From: Deltaproteobacteria bacterium | Lineage (GTDB): Bacteria > Desulfobacterota > Desulfobacteria > Desulfobacterales > JAFDDL01 | Length of the DNA: 19,989 bases | NCBI GenBank assembly: GCA_019310865.1 | Contig: JAFDDL010000010.1 | Span: forward strand, 1 to 19,989 | Reading direction: 5' to 3' | Shown here: piece after piece, positions 1 to 8,841 of the stretch | Numbering within the stretch: position 1 is the stretch's first letter | How the letters are laid out: each line of letters starts with the position of its first letter | Made by a program: the position numbers and the translations under genes | The notes under the pieces: model-generated | What the model was told of the DNA's origin: nothing | Databases searched by the model: none | Seen by the model: only the letters and a program-made list of their open reading frames with translations

Positions 1-311
1 TTACCGTGCTTTGTCACGATGCTTACCGTTTCCCTTTCCCAGTTCACTGCAACAGATTGGATATCTGCAATATTTTCAATCAGGCGCTGGTTGCGTAAGA
101 AACCAAGAGCGAGTTCTTCGGGGTGGGTGCCGAGGGTCATGAGTGTGACGACTTCGCGGTCATCAACCTTAATAGTAAGTGGTGATTCACCGGCAATCTG
201 TAGCTGTCGTATGTTGCCAAATTGGTCCACTGCATCCACTTTGTGAGTAGGCGCCAGGCTGGCAGACGTCATTTTGGGACGATAATATTTAGATACCGAA
301 TCCGAGGACAT
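1..311 (-). CDS. fdhD: FdhD, formate dehydrogenase accessory sulfurtransferase (N-terminal part)
   Basis: Partial gene that starts at the ATG at 311-309 and leaves the window at position 1, giving 103 complete codons. The visible protein holds the typical FdhD opening: an ESPLTIKVDD strand region, then TLMTLGTHPEELALGFL at about residues 57-73, then RLIENIADIQSV. In this family the protein passes sulfur from a cysteine desulfurase to the molybdenum or tungsten bis-MGD cofactor of formate dehydrogenase. The cysteine motif that carries the sulfur would lie in the missing C-terminal part and cannot be checked. The start is supported by GAGGGT about 8 bases upstream. Recognition rests on the conserved N-terminal block. 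The partner formate dehydrogenase is not in the window. Confidence 0.85.
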   Translation of the reverse strand, partial: MSSDSVSKYYRPKMTSASLAPTHKVDAVDQFGNIRQLQIAGESPLTIKVDDREVVTLMTLGTHPEELALGFLRNQRLIENIADIQSVAVNWERETVSIVTKHG

Positions 312-344
312 TAGGCTACCCTCATATAAAAAAAGTTAGTGTAT

Positions 345-416
345 GATATGCTCAGCGGACCGATAACCTTCCACCGGCTTGTAACCTATGTTTGACCCGC
401 CATAGGTGTGCATATC
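345..416 (-). promoter_or_regulatory. Possible structured leader RNA upstream of fdhD
   Basis: Read on the minus strand, a 7-bp closing stem (GATATGC at 416-410 with GCATATC at 351-345) encloses a 7-bp hairpin (ACCTATG at 407-401 with CATAGGT at 390-384). The hairpin loop GCGGGUC (400-394) can pair with GGUCCGC (361-355) over seven positions with two G-U pairs, which would make a pseudoknot. The element ends about 33 bases before the fdhD start codon. A perfect TATAAT at 462-457, without a good -35, could be its promoter. I do not recognise it as a named riboswitch family. The fold was drawn by eye, and chance pairing is possible. Confidence 0.3.
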
Positions 417-776
417 CCTGATACATCTCGGGCATCCGCCGTCATAATATACAGTGATTATATCTTTAAGCCGATGCATTTTGACCCCCCCGGGCCACCC
501 AATCTGTTCTCAGGTTCACATTAAAACATAAAACGGTGTTGGGGACAAACAAGGTGTCAATTACAACAACTATAAATCTGGGGGAAATCGCCTCTAAAAC
601 TATAAATCTGGGGGAAATCGCCTCTAAAACATCACGTTGGGCGTCGTGCTATTAGATTTGCACAAGTATTATGGTGATCCATTTGGCACATTCCTTGTGT
701 GAAGCAGCAGCAGGAACTCCTTTTGGGTCATGGTGTCGGGTTTGTGATGCTATGGATGAGTTTGAGATTGTTTTTT
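417..776. other. Gene-free stretch between fdhD and tRNA-Arg
   Basis: I find no credible coding region here. It contains the 30-bp tandem duplication listed separately, a lone TATAAT on the minus strand at 462-457, and otherwise unremarkable sequence. It lies on the 3' side of tRNA-Arg, the side where integrating elements usually insert, but I see no integrase and no copy of the tRNA 3' end. A decayed mobile element is possible but not shown. Confidence 0.5.
571..630. repeat. Exact 30-bp tandem duplication (two copies)
   Basis: Two head-to-tail identical 30-bp units lie at 571-600 and 601-630. Each begins TATAAATCTGGGGG and ends CCTCTAAAAC. The three bases just before the first unit (AAC) match the unit's end, so the shared tract is 33 bases. 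There is no spacer between units, so this is not a CRISPR. Repeated G-rich units of this size occur near the ends of some IS elements, such as the IS21 family. I see no transposase nearby, so that link is only a suggestion. Confidence 0.9.
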
Positions 777-852
777 TGGTACGCCCGGCAGGATTCGAAC
801 CTGCGATCTTCAGCTCCGGAGGCTGACGCCCTATCCCCTGGGCTACGGGCGC
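777..852 (-). tRNA. tRNA-Arg, anticodon CCG
   Basis: A complete 76-base cloverleaf on the minus strand with an encoded 3' CCA. The acceptor stem is GCGCCCG with CGGGCGT (a G-U pair at 1-72). The D stem is GCCC/GGGC and the anticodon stem is TCAGC/GCTGA around the loop CTCCGGA, giving anticodon CCG for the arginine codon CGG. The T arm has the usual GGTTCGAATCC. A plausible promoter lies just upstream at 873-901. The gene is alone, not in a tRNA cluster. Confidence 0.97.
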
Positions 853-872
853 ATCAAAATCAAACAGGGAGC

Positions 873-901
873 AAATTAGTTCATCATCGTTGGTAAGTCA
901 A
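873..901 (-). promoter_or_regulatory. Likely promoter of tRNA-Arg
   Basis: On the minus strand TTGACT (901-896) and TAATTT (878-873) are 17 bases apart, which fits a sigma-70 type promoter. The predicted start would fall around 866, some 14 bases before the mature tRNA. It sits in the short gap between the folC stop codon and the tRNA. Confidence 0.45.
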
Positions 902-909
902 GTGTCAAT

Positions 910-2217
910 CTATGGTTTATGGGCAATGGCCCCATTTTCCAGAGCCGCCTTCACTTCACCCACCAGGTACAATGAGCCGGCAACGCAGACCACCTCATCG
1001 GGTTGGGCGGTGTGAAGGGCATGGTTGACGGCCGCCGGCACGTCCGCAATGACCGTTACGTCATCGATCATCGTTTTTGCGATTGGGTATAGGGTATCCG
1101 GCGAAAGGGAGCGATCAATCTTGGGTTGTGTCAATATGGCTCGGTGACAGAGCGGCAGCAGGCATTTGAGCATGGCCGGATAGGCCTTGTCGTCTAAAAT
1201 GCCGGAGACCAGGGTGATTTTCTTACCGGCCGGCTGCTTGGCCAGCTGCTCGGTCAGATGCCGGGCGAGGTGACGTACGGCTGTCATGTTGTGGGCGCCG
1301 TCCAGAAGGAGCGTGGGGCGCTCGAATATTACTTCCAGCCTTCCGGGCCACTTATTTTCCATTAGACCTTTGCGAATGGTGTCTATCGGTAGGTCAATCC
1401 CCTGGTCGGTCAGGATGTCACAGGCTGCCAGCACCAGGGCGGCGTTGTCCACCTGATGGCGGCCCAGTAGCCCGGTGCGCATTTTTTTCCAGGAGTGGTG
1501 GATTCCGGAATAGGCAAAGGTTCCGTTCGAATGACGCCGCACTCGGAAATCCTTTCCCTTTCGAAATACCGGCGCCGAATGTTCGCGGGCCGTCGATTCG
1601 ATAACCGTGACGGCTGATTTCTGATGGGCGCCGGTTATCACGGGGATCCCCTGTTTGATGATGCCCGCTTTTTCGCCTGCGATCTTGGCGATGGTGTTGC
1701 CCAGGTACAGTTGATGTTCCAAGGATATGTTGGTGATGAGGGTCAGCGATGGGTTGACCAAGTTGGTTGCATCGAGCCGTCCCCCCATGCCGGTTTCGAT
1801 TACGGCCCAGTCGACCTTGGCCCGACCGAATTCGTAGAGGGCCATGGCGGTGGTGAATTCAAAGAAGGTGGGCTCCCGATCTCCCTGGTGGACATTGCAG
1901 ACTGCTTCGTATGACCCAAGAACCCGATCGTCGGCGATGGGTTTGCCGTTGATGCAGATCCGTTCGTTAAACCGGATCAGATGCGGCGAGGTGTACAGAC
2001 CGACGCGATATCCGGAAAGGTGCAGGATATTGGCCAGAGCCGACGCAACGGAGCCTTTACCGTTGGTGCCGGCCACATGGATGCATCGAAATGTATCCTG
2101 GGGATTGCCCAGTCCGTCGAGAATGTCGCGAATGGTCGACAATCCGAGAATGATCCCGAACCGATGCAGCCCGTACATTTTTTCAAGGCATTGTTCGTAA
2201 CGCGCTGTTGTGTCCAT
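910..2217 (-). CDS. folC: FolC, dihydrofolate/folylpolyglutamate synthase
   Basis: A Mur-ligase family enzyme of 435 residues, the usual length for FolC. It ligates glutamate to dihydropteroate and/or extends the polyglutamate tail of folates in the cytosol, using ATP. The P-loop GTNGKGS lies at residues 50-56. It is followed by the substrate-loop region SGYRVGLYTSPHL, the ETGMGGRLDATN motif near residue 142 that contributes metal and nucleotide ligands, and LLDGAHN in the C-terminal domain. Which of the two activities it has cannot be told from sequence alone. It lies downstream of rpsU on the same strand, but a strong terminator separates them. The ATG at 2217 has no clear ribosome site, and a TATTAT ends five bases before it, so the mRNA may be nearly leaderless. 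Confidence 0.95.
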   Translation of the reverse strand: MDTTARYEQCLEKMYGLHRFGIILGLSTIRDILDGLGNPQDTFRCIHVAGTNGKGSVASALANILHLSGYRVGLYTSPHLIRFNERICINGKPIADDRVLGSYEAVCNVHQGDREPTFFEFTTAMALYEFGRAKVDWAVIETGMGGRLDATNLVNPSLTLITNISLEHQLYLGNTIAKIAGEKAGIIKQGIPVITGAHQKSAVTVIESTAREHSAPVFRKGKDFRVRRHSNGTFAYSGIHHSWKKMRTGLLGRHQVDNAALVLAACDILTDQGIDLPIDTIRKGLMENKWPGRLEVIFERPTLLLDGAHNMTAVRHLARHLTEQLAKQPAGKKITLVSGILDDKAYPAMLKCLLPLCHRAILTQPKIDRSLSPDTLYPIAKTMIDDVTVIADVPAAVNHALHTAQPDEVVCVAGSLYLVGEVKAALENGAIAHKP

Positions 2218-2248
2218 GATGCATAATACGATTGGGATTGAAAAAAAA

Positions 2249-2280
2249 AGCCCGGCAGGGGGGTTTTATCCTGCCGGGCT
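2249..2280 (-). terminator. Strong hairpin terminator after rpsU
   Basis: A perfect 11-bp stem (AGCCCGGCAGG at 2249-2259 with its complement at 2270-2280) and a 10-base loop, with an A-run on one side and a T-run on the other. It can act on both strands. On the minus strand it would end rpsU transcripts 20 bases after the stop codon and separate them from folC. Confidence 0.92.
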
Positions 2281-2299
2281 TTTTTTTAAATAAGAGGAT

Positions 2300-2503
2300 T
2301 TACCGACGATATTTTCTGGCAGCGGCTATTCTGAGCCGCCTTTGGGCTTCGCGCTGTTTACGACGTCGGTACTCACTGGGTTTCTCATAGCTCTTTTTCA
2401 ATTTGAGCCGTTTGAAAAGCCCGTCATTTTGAATTTTTTTCTTCAAAATGCGCATCGCTTTTTCAAGGTCGTTGTCCAAAACCTTGACGTGAATTTCCTT
2501 CAA
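2300..2503 (-). CDS. rpsU: Small ribosomal subunit protein bS21
   Basis: A 67-residue basic protein typical of bS21, a late-assembling protein of the 30S subunit near the 3' end of 16S rRNA that assists translation initiation. It opens KEIHVKVLDNDLEKAMRIL. It then has the characteristic FKRLKLKKSYEKPSEYRR stretch and an arginine-rich end. The start is TTG at 2503; there is no in-frame ATG upstream that keeps the family's normal length. A GGGGG run lies eight bases before the TTG (2516-2512). The gene is followed by its own strong terminator. It is not next to dnaG or rpoD here, unlike in E. coli; adk lies upstream on the same strand. Confidence 0.95.
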   Translation of the reverse strand: MKEIHVKVLDNDLEKAMRILKKKIQNDGLFKRLKLKKSYEKPSEYRRRKQREAQRRLRIAAARKYRR

Positions 2504-2522
2504 ATGCCTCGCCCCCTTTTTT

Positions 2523-2540
2523 AATCGAGTAAACTCGATT
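2523..2540 (-). promoter_or_regulatory. Small hairpin in the rpsU leader
   Basis: A palindrome AATCGAG-TAAA-CTCGATT just upstream of the rpsU ribosome site. On the plus strand a T-run follows it, resembling a terminator, but no plus-strand transcript is expected here. On the minus strand it would be a leader hairpin seven bases before the GGGGG run and could influence translation initiation. The rest of the adk-rpsU gap (2541-2673) shows only a weak A-run/AGCCGGCT/T-run at 2614-2639 that might be a poor terminator for adk. Confidence 0.35.
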
Positions 2541-2673
2541 TTTTTTGTCTTTCAAGTCGCTCAGAGAAACTTAACCGTTTTACCTAACCAAATCTGAATC
2601 ATAAAGCAATAGGAAAAAAAGGAAGCCGGCTCTTTTTTTCACATGTCCGTGATGATGACCCGGCATGACGGAT

Positions 2674-3348
<675 letters not shown>

Positions 3349-3416
3349 TCAAGTAAATAAAAAATTATTCAAACCATTCATAAGTGGGGTTCATATGCAA
3401 AAAAAATTTATTAACG

Positions 3417-4820
3417 TTAGTCGCCGGATATGTCAAGAAATGATTCGCGTTGATTCAGCAGGTGTTTCACCAGTTCAAGTGCGGCCTTGCGGTCCATGGT
3501 CGAATCGGCCAGACGTTGCTCGGTCACGGCTGACAGGAGCTTTTTGAAAAGCGGGGAAGGGGAGAGGTGGAAAACCTTTATTAAATCATGACCCGTGATC
3601 AGCGGCGGCTGGGACTGCAACGGCAGGTATCGGGTTTTGAAGGTTTTAAACAACATGCGGGCAAATTCTGAGAAAGCAGCCGTTTCCGACTTTCTTGACG
3701 GTCCTTTGCCCATCAGATCCGCCAGTGTGTGCAAAAGCAGATAGGGTGTATAGGCGCCACAGCGGGTCAGAAAACGAGCGGTCGCCTTTGAAGACAACAC
3801 CTGTTTTTGGTGCGCATTAAACAGATGAAGCGTGCGGGTGTGGTGTGTGATGATCTGCGTGATAAATTCCCGCTCCCGATGGGAGAATCGAAGCCGGTTG
3901 CAGATCTGTTCCGCCATTTGGGCGCCGGCTGATTCGTGCCCCAAAAAATGGATGGCGCCGTCGGCGTCTTTTCGGGCGGTTTGCGGCTTGCCGATATCGT
4001 GGAGCAATAGGGCGCATTTTAAAAGCGCCATGTCCTCAACCGGATTTTCCGATCTGTCATGCAACCAGCGGTTCAAGTCGTTGCCGGGTGAATCGGTGAG
4101 AATCGATTCCAGGCTTTCATAGGCAATAAGGGTGTGCTGGAACACATCGTAGGCGTGATGCTGGTTTTGGGAACAGGCCTTAAGCGGACGCAATTCGTTG
4201 AATATCTCAAAGAGCAGGCCGGTATCCGCCATCTGCCGAATAAGGGGTGCCGAGGTTTGAGCCGCAAATATTTTTAAAAGCTCCGCTCGGATTCGTTCAC
4301 CGGCCGATGTCCGAATGGCACCTCGCTGCCGGTGGATTTCAGTCACGGTACCCGGCTCAATGGCAAATCCCAATGAGGCGGCCAACCGATAGGCCCGAAG
4401 CAGGCGAATCGGATCGTTTCGAAATGCCGTACCGGATACCATCCGGAGCCGTTTCGCTTCCAGATCTTTCCGACCGCCGGTGACGTCCAGGAGCTGCCCG
4501 GTTGAAACATCTATGGCCATGGCATTGATGGTAAAGTCCCGCGATCGAAGGTCATCCATAATTGACGGGCCGTTTATGGGGGTAATGTCAAAATACACCG
4601 GTTCCAATACGACCCGGTAAACAAGTTTTCCCGGTTTGCCCATTCGAACGAGGCGGCCGCCGCTTCGGCGGGCAAGCTTGGCGGCAAATTGCTCCGGGTT
4701 ATGCGACACGGTCAGATCGTAATCGATCGGCTTCAAACCCAGCAACAGATCCCGGGTTGAGCCGCCGACGACATAAACCCCTTTTTTTTCCGGTAATATT
4801 TTGGTATTGAATGGTAGCAT
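3417..4820 (-). CDS. CCA-adding enzyme / poly(A) polymerase family protein with HD domain
   Basis: A class II nucleotidyltransferase of 467 residues from the chosen ATG at 4820. TTG at 4826 and CTG at 4823 are in-frame alternatives, and none has a clear ribosome site. The head domain has GGSTRD at residues 19-24, the catalytic DYD at 33-35 and a third acidic residue in FDIT. RDFTINAMA and then NDPIRLLRAYR follow. An HD phosphohydrolase domain with LLHDIGKP around residue 272 lies in the C-terminal half. The family adds CCA to tRNA 3' ends, or adds only CC or only A, or polyadenylates RNA; sequence alone does not decide which. tRNA-Arg here already encodes CCA, so a repair role is possible. 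It is divergent from rho across a 292-bp gap. Confidence 0.85.
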   Translation of the reverse strand: MLPFNTKILPEKKGVYVVGGSTRDLLLGLKPIDYDLTVSHNPEQFAAKLARRSGGRLVRMGKPGKLVYRVVLEPVYFDITPINGPSIMDDLRSRDFTINAMAIDVSTGQLLDVTGGRKDLEAKRLRMVSGTAFRNDPIRLLRAYRLAASLGFAIEPGTVTEIHRQRGAIRTSAGERIRAELLKIFAAQTSAPLIRQMADTGLLFEIFNELRPLKACSQNQHHAYDVFQHTLIAYESLESILTDSPGNDLNRWLHDRSENPVEDMALLKCALLLHDIGKPQTARKDADGAIHFLGHESAGAQMAEQICNRLRFSHREREFITQIITHHTRTLHLFNAHQKQVLSSKATARFLTRCGAYTPYLLLHTLADLMGKGPSRKSETAAFSEFARMLFKTFKTRYLPLQSQPPLITGHDLIKVFHLSPSPLFKKLLSAVTEQRLADSTMDRKAALELVKHLLNQRESFLDISGD

Positions 4821-4924
4821 CAGCAATAAAAGTTAAGTTGTTTTTGACCCGTTACCCGTATTGAACATGGTAAAAGGATTAAATCAAGTGCGGCGGAAAT
4901 CTTTAGGTGATTTGATAAAAAGTG

Positions 4925-4953
4925 TTGACCACGCGGATAAGATGTTCTATCAG
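4925..4953 (+). promoter_or_regulatory. Possible rho promoter
   Basis: TTGACC at 4925-4930 and TATCAG at 4948-4953 are 17 bases apart. The -35 is good, the -10 is weak. The predicted start would leave a leader of about 150 bases before rho, a length compatible with the autoregulated leaders known for rho in other bacteria. The rest of the gap (4827-5112) shows no clear promoter for the divergent minus-strand gene. Confidence 0.3.
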
Positions 4954-5112
4954 AAAAGCATAATCATCTCTCAGCAATCATAAAACACACATATTTCTCC
5001 AGTTAATTCAAGCATCCACTTTGTAAACAACAATAATGAGACCATACAGACAACGGTTACCGCAGAGCGGATGGGGAAGATAAATTGATAATTTTAATGG
5101 GGTGACACGCGC

Positions 5113-6360
5113 ATGAACATTGTTGAACTGAAAGACAAAAAGATTAGTGAACTGACCCAGATGGCCAAAAAATTCAAGATTGAAGGGGCAGCCGGCATGC
5201 GGAAACAGGAGCTGATTTTCGCCCTGCTCCAGGCCCAAATCGAGAAAAACGGCATGATTTTCGGAGAAGGGACGCTGGAAATCCTGCCGGATGGATTCGG
5301 GTTTCTCCGGGCACCGGATTACAACTACCTGCCCGGGCCCGATGACATATATGTCTCGCCATCTCAGATTCGGCGGTTTAACCTGCGAACCGGCGATACG
5401 GTGTCGGGCCAGATTCGTCAGCCCAAGGAATCGGAGCGGTATTTTGCGCTTTTAAAGGTGGAGGCCGTCAACTACGAAGATCCCGAGGTGGCCCGGGATA
5501 AAATTCTGTTCGACAATTTGACGCCCCTATATCCGGATGAAAAAATGACCTTGGAGACGGATCCGGATAATTATTCCAATCGAGTCATGGATCTGGCGAC
5601 CCCCATCGGGTTCGGCCAGCGTGGTTTGATCGTTTCGCCACCACGAACCGGTAAGACCATGATGCTGCAGACCATTGCCAACAGTTTGACGGCCAATCAC
5701 ACCGATATCGTTTTATTTGTGCTCCTGATCGATGAGCGTCCTGAAGAGGTCACGGACATGGAGCGTTCGGTGCGCGGCGAGGTGATCAGTTCCACCTTTG
5801 ATGAACCGGCCGAGCGACACGTTCAGGTGGCCGAAATGGTCATCGAAAAGGCCAAACGCCTTGTGGAGCATAAAAAGAACGTGGTGATTCTCCTGGACAG
5901 CATCACACGGCTGGCACGGGCTTATAACTCGGTGATGCCGCCCAGTGGCAAAATTCTCTCCGGTGGTGTCGATTCCAACGCCCTGCAGCGGCCCAAACGG
6001 TTTTTTGGGGCTGCGCGAAACATTGAAGACGGCGGCAGCCTGACCATCATCGCCACAGCCCTGATCGATACCGGCAGCCGGATGGACGAAGTGATTTTCG
6101 AAGAGTTCAAGGGCACCGGCAATCTGGAGATTCAGCTCGACAGACGTCTGGCCGACAGGCGTATCTTCCCGGCCATCGATATCAAGAAATCCGGAACACG
6201 AAAAGAGGAACTGCTGCTCAATGAAGAAACGCTCAACCGAATCTGGATTCTGAGAAAGTTGCTCTCATCCTTAAATCCGGTTGATAGTTTGGAATTTTTA
6301 CTTGAAAAAATGAGTGGAACAGATAATAATCAGGAGTTTCTAGACAGCATGAATGCATAA
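5113..6360 (+). CDS. rho: Transcription termination factor Rho
   Basis: A 415-residue hexameric RNA helicase that ends transcription at Rho-dependent sites. The N-terminal helical domain (about 1-45) is followed by an RNA-binding cold-shock fold with DGFGFLR at 60-66. The ATPase core carries the P-loop PPRTGKT at 176-182, a [10 protein letters not shown] catalytic region near 205, the Q-loop around SGGVDSNAL at 283-291, and the R-loop and arginine-finger region after [12 protein letters not shown]. There is no long insertion, so this is the plain E. coli-like form. The ATG lies ten bases after GGGGTG, a moderate ribosome site. rpmE follows after 80 bases. Confidence 0.98.
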   Translation: MNIVELKDKKISELTQMAKKFKIEGAAGMRKQELIFALLQAQIEKNGMIFGEGTLEILPDGFGFLRAPDYNYLPGPDDIYVSPSQIRRFNLRTGDTVSGQIRQPKESERYFALLKVEAVNYEDPEVARDKILFDNLTPLYPDEKMTLETDPDNYSNRVMDLATPIGFGQRGLIVSPPRTGKTMMLQTIANSLTANHTDIVLFVLLIDERPEEVTDMERSVRGEVISSTFDEPAERHVQVAEMVIEKAKRLVEHKKNVVILLDSITRLARAYNSVMPPSGKILSGGVDSNALQRPKRFFGAARNIEDGGSLTIIATALIDTGSRMDEVIFEEFKGTGNLEIQLDRRLADRRIFPAIDIKKSGTRKEELLLNEETLNRIWILRKLLSSLNPVDSLEFLLEKMSGTDNNQEFLDSMNA

Positions 6361-6364
6361 GGGG

Positions 6365-6408
6365 GCCCTTTGTCAGGTTCAAATATTTGATATTATTTGA
6401 AAAAGGGC
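6365..6408 (+). promoter_or_regulatory. Two-part hairpin between rho and rpmE
   Basis: GCCCTTT (6365-6371) pairs with AAAGGGC (6402-6408). Inside, TTCAAATA (6378-6385) pairs with TATTTGAA (6394-6401). No T-run follows, so it is not a classical terminator. It may be an mRNA stability or processing site, or an operator-like palindrome controlling L31. It lies 32 bases before the rpmE start. Confidence 0.4.
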
Positions 6409-6440
6409 TCAAATAACCAGATAGGGGGAAATTCGTTACA

Positions 6441-6665
6441 ATGAAGAAAGACATTCATCCAAAATATGGTAACACGAATATTAGATGTGCGTGCGGCAAC
6501 GTGATTGAGGCCGGTTCCACCGCGAAGGACATTTCTGTGGAAATCTGCTCTGCGTGCCATCCGTTTTTCACCGGTAAGCAAAAACTTGTGGATACGGCCG
6601 GCCGAATTGAACGGTTTCGCAAAAAATACGAGAAATTCCAGGCAAACACAAACGCCAATCAGTAA
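6441..6665 (+). CDS. rpmE: Large ribosomal subunit protein bL31, zinc-binding type
   Basis: A 74-residue L31, a late-binding 50S protein that helps bridge the two subunits. It opens [10 protein letters not shown] and keeps four cysteines at residues 16, 18, 36 and 39 (CAC and CSAC), the zinc-binding form that zinc-starved cells replace with a cysteine-free paralogue. The ATG lies 12 bases after AGGGGGAA. It follows rho and is closed by a terminator at 6684-6724. Confidence 0.97.
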   Translation: MKKDIHPKYGNTNIRCACGNVIEAGSTAKDISVEICSACHPFFTGKQKLVDTAGRIERFRKKYEKFQANTNANQ

Positions 6666-6683
6666 TTCAATCATTTGGTCAAT

Positions 6684-6724
6684 AAAAGGTGAAAGGGAGC
6701 GCGACAGCATCCTTTTCACCTTTT
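6684..6724 (+). terminator. Hairpin terminator after rpmE
   Basis: A 15-bp stem with one G-U pair (6684-6698 with 6710-6724), an 11-base loop and a T-rich tail GTTTT. It lies 18 bases after the rpmE stop and would separate rho-rpmE from prfA. Confidence 0.8.
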
Positions 6725-6734
6725 GTTTTGAAGG

Positions 6735-6857
6735 GCCCATAACCGGCATCTCGGAAGTCTCGCAAGCTCGCTTTCCTTCAGCCCAGGGCGGCTATGCCGT
6801 CGGTTGAAAAAAAACTGCGGCCTTGCCCTGAACTTTAAGGATCGGTTATGGATGGGC
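6735..6857. repeat. Dispersed palindromic element, short copy
   Basis: This intergenic piece is related to 15757-15974. The ends are inverted: GCCCATAACCGGCATC at 6735-6750 and, read in reverse, GCCCATCCATAACCGATC at 6857-6840. The core 6790-6833 (GGCTATGCC to GCCCTGAAC) matches 15886-15930 with only a few differences, and GCCCAGGGCGGC at 6781-6792 matches 15803-15814. Compared with the long copy, it lacks the roughly 70 bases between AGGGCGGC and GGCTA. It ends 15 bases before the prfA start, so it forms most of the prfA leader. Confidence 0.8.
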
Positions 6858-6872
6858 AAAGGGCGGTAATCC

Positions 6873-7961
6873 ATGCTTGATAAATTAAAAGGCGTTGAAA
6901 GTCGATATCTGGAACTTGAAAAGCTTCTGAGCGATCCCAAAGTACTCCAGGATCGAAAGGCATACCAGTCCTACAGCCGGGAGCATGCCGAACTCGGTAA
7001 AGTGGTATCCGTGTTTCGCATTTATCAACAGACGGAACAGGAATTCCAAGACAGCCGGGAGCTGATGTCGGACAGTGATCCGGAAATAAAAGCCCTGGCA
7101 ATCGAGGAATCCGAACAGTTGGAGAAAAAGAAAGCGTCCCTGTTACAGGAATTGAAGCGGCTGCTGCTGCCCAAGGATCCCCTCGATGAAAAAAATGTGT
7201 TGATTGAAATCAGGGCCGGCACCGGGGGAGAAGAGGCCGGGCTGTTCGCTGCGGATCTTTTCAACATGTATTCACGTTACGCCGAACGGCTTCGGTGGAA
7301 AGTCGAGGTGATGAGCCAGAATACAACGGGCGTGGGCGGTATCAAGGAGGTGGTGGCCATGGTGCAGGGCCAGGGTGCATATAGCCGCTTGAAATACGAA
7401 AGCGGCACCCATCGGGTCCAGCGCGTACCGGCCACCGAAGCCCAGGGCCGAATTCATACCTCCGCGGTCACCGTGGCCGTGTTGGCCGAGGCTGAGGACG
7501 TGGAGGTGCAGATCGATTCGACGGAAATCAAGGTGGATGTATACCGCTCCTCCGGGCCGGGCGGCCAGAGCGTGAACACGACCGATTCGGCGGTCCGGAT
7601 CACACACCTTCCCACCGGACTGGTGGTGACGTGCCAGGATGAGAAGTCCCAGCATAAAAATAAGGCCAAGGCCATGAAGGTGCTGCGTGCCCGATTACTG
7701 GACCAGATGGTTCAGGAGCAGAACGATAAACGATCCCAAGAGCGAAGAAGCCAGATCGGCAGCGGTGACCGAAGCGAACGGATTCGAACGTATAATTTCC
7801 CCCAGAGTCGTGTGACGGACCACCGCATCGGTTTGACGCTGTATAAGCTGGACATGATCATGCAGGGGGATATCGATGAGGTGATCGACGCCCTGATTAC
7901 CAGTTATCAAGCCGAGGCGCTGCAGAATGAATCGGTAGGCAATGCAAACCTCAACACCTGA
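6873..7961 (+). CDS. prfA: Peptide chain release factor 1
   Basis: A 362-residue class I release factor that reads UAA and UAG and triggers release of the finished peptide. The PAT tripeptide at residues 186-188 identifies RF1 rather than RF2 (SPF), and GGQ is at 230-232. The long N-terminal helical region (about 1-95) is normal. The ATG follows AGGGCGG by six bases, just outside the palindromic element. The next gene, prmC, starts 20 bases before this stop codon. PrmC methylates the GGQ glutamine of release factors, so the overlap fits coupled expression. Confidence 0.98.
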   Translation: MLDKLKGVESRYLELEKLLSDPKVLQDRKAYQSYSREHAELGKVVSVFRIYQQTEQEFQDSRELMSDSDPEIKALAIEESEQLEKKKASLLQELKRLLLPKDPLDEKNVLIEIRAGTGGEEAGLFAADLFNMYSRYAERLRWKVEVMSQNTTGVGGIKEVVAMVQGQGAYSRLKYESGTHRVQRVPATEAQGRIHTSAVTVAVLAEAEDVEVQIDSTEIKVDVYRSSGPGGQSVNTTDSAVRITHLPTGLVVTCQDEKSQHKNKAKAMKVLRARLLDQMVQEQNDKRSQERRSQIGSGDRSERIRTYNFPQSRVTDHRIGLTLYKLDMIMQGDIDEVIDALITSYQAEALQNESVGNANLNT

Positions 7962-8841
7962 TCGGGTAGTGTGGACGATCCTGCGCCTGCTGGGTTGGAC
8001 TACCGAGTATTTCACTTCCCATGGCGTCGCGTCACCGCGAACCGACGCGGAAATCCTTCTTGCCCACACCCTGGGCCTTCGCAGAATCGATTTGTATGTT
8101 CGCCATGAACAGCCCCTTTCCAAACCGGAACTGGGTCGATTTCGAAAAATGGTTCAGCGGCGTGCCGTGCGTGAACCAGTGGCCTACATCACCGGTCGAA
8201 AAGAGTTCTGGTCTCTTAATTTGACAGTGTCGCCGGCGGTGCTGATCCCGAGACCGGAAACCGAATGCCTGGTTGAGGCCGCATTGGACCGTCTGGCGGC
8301 CCTTGGGGACCGATCTGCGCCGCGGCGCATATTGGATTTGGGCACCGGCTCGGGAGCCGTTGCATTGGCCCTTGCCGCCCAGCGGCCCATTGATCTCATA
8401 TTCGCTTCGGATTCGAGTAAAGCGGCGCTGGTAGCGGCCGAAAAAAACGCGTTGGAAAACGGGCTTGCCGGGCGGGTTCAATTTTTCTGCGCCCATTGGA
8501 TGAACGCATTGCATTCGCCGATGTGCAATTTTGACCTGATTCTATCGAATCCGCCCTATATCCCAAGCGGGCAAATCGAACAGCTTCAACCCGAAATCAC
8601 CCGCTATGAACCCAGATCGGCCCTGGACGGCGGCCCGGATGGCCTGGGATGCATTGGCCATATCATCGACAATGCCCCCCGGTTTCTTCGGCCCGGCGGT
8701 TGGGTCCTGTCTGAAATCGGTCATGACCAGGGACGGGACCTGAAGCGAATTGTTGAAGCTGACCGCCGCTACGATGCACCGGCGGTTACTCAGGACTATG
8801 GGGGCCACGATCGGGTACTGGCAATAAAACTTAAAAAATGA
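7942..8841 (+). CDS. prmC: Release factor glutamine methyltransferase PrmC
   Basis: A 299-residue SAM-dependent enzyme that methylates the glutamine of the release-factor GGQ motif. An N-terminal helical domain (about 1-100) precedes the Rossmann fold. Motif [13 protein letters not shown] is at residues 131-142, and the substrate-binding NPPY at 203-206 is followed by IPSGQIEQL. The chosen ATG overlaps the end of prfA by 20 bases, with GGTAGG just upstream. It is slightly longer than many homologues. Confidence 0.96.
   Translation: MQTSTPDRVVWTILRLLGWTTEYFTSHGVASPRTDAEILLAHTLGLRRIDLYVRHEQPLSKPELGRFRKMVQRRAVREPVAYITGRKEFWSLNLTVSPAVLIPRPETECLVEAALDRLAALGDRSAPRRILDLGTGSGAVALALAAQRPIDLIFASDSSKAALVAAEKNALENGLAGRVQFFCAHWMNALHSPMCNFDLILSNPPYIPSGQIEQLQPEITRYEPRSALDGGPDGLGCIGHIIDNAPRFLRPGGWVLSEIGHDQGRDLKRIVEADRRYDAPAVTQDYGGHDRVLAIKLKK

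Noticed and set aside
571..630. Possible CRISPR array
   Set aside because: Two head-to-tail 30-bp units have no spacer between them, and there are no cas genes.
699..896. 65-residue plus-strand open frame containing YARQDSNLRSSAPEADAL
   Set aside because: It is the reverse strand of the tRNA-Arg gene, a well-known false protein pattern.
2523..2546. Plus-strand terminator (hairpin plus T-run) upstream of rpsU
   Set aside because: No plus-strand gene or promoter precedes it; it is more likely a leader hairpin of the minus-strand rpsU message.
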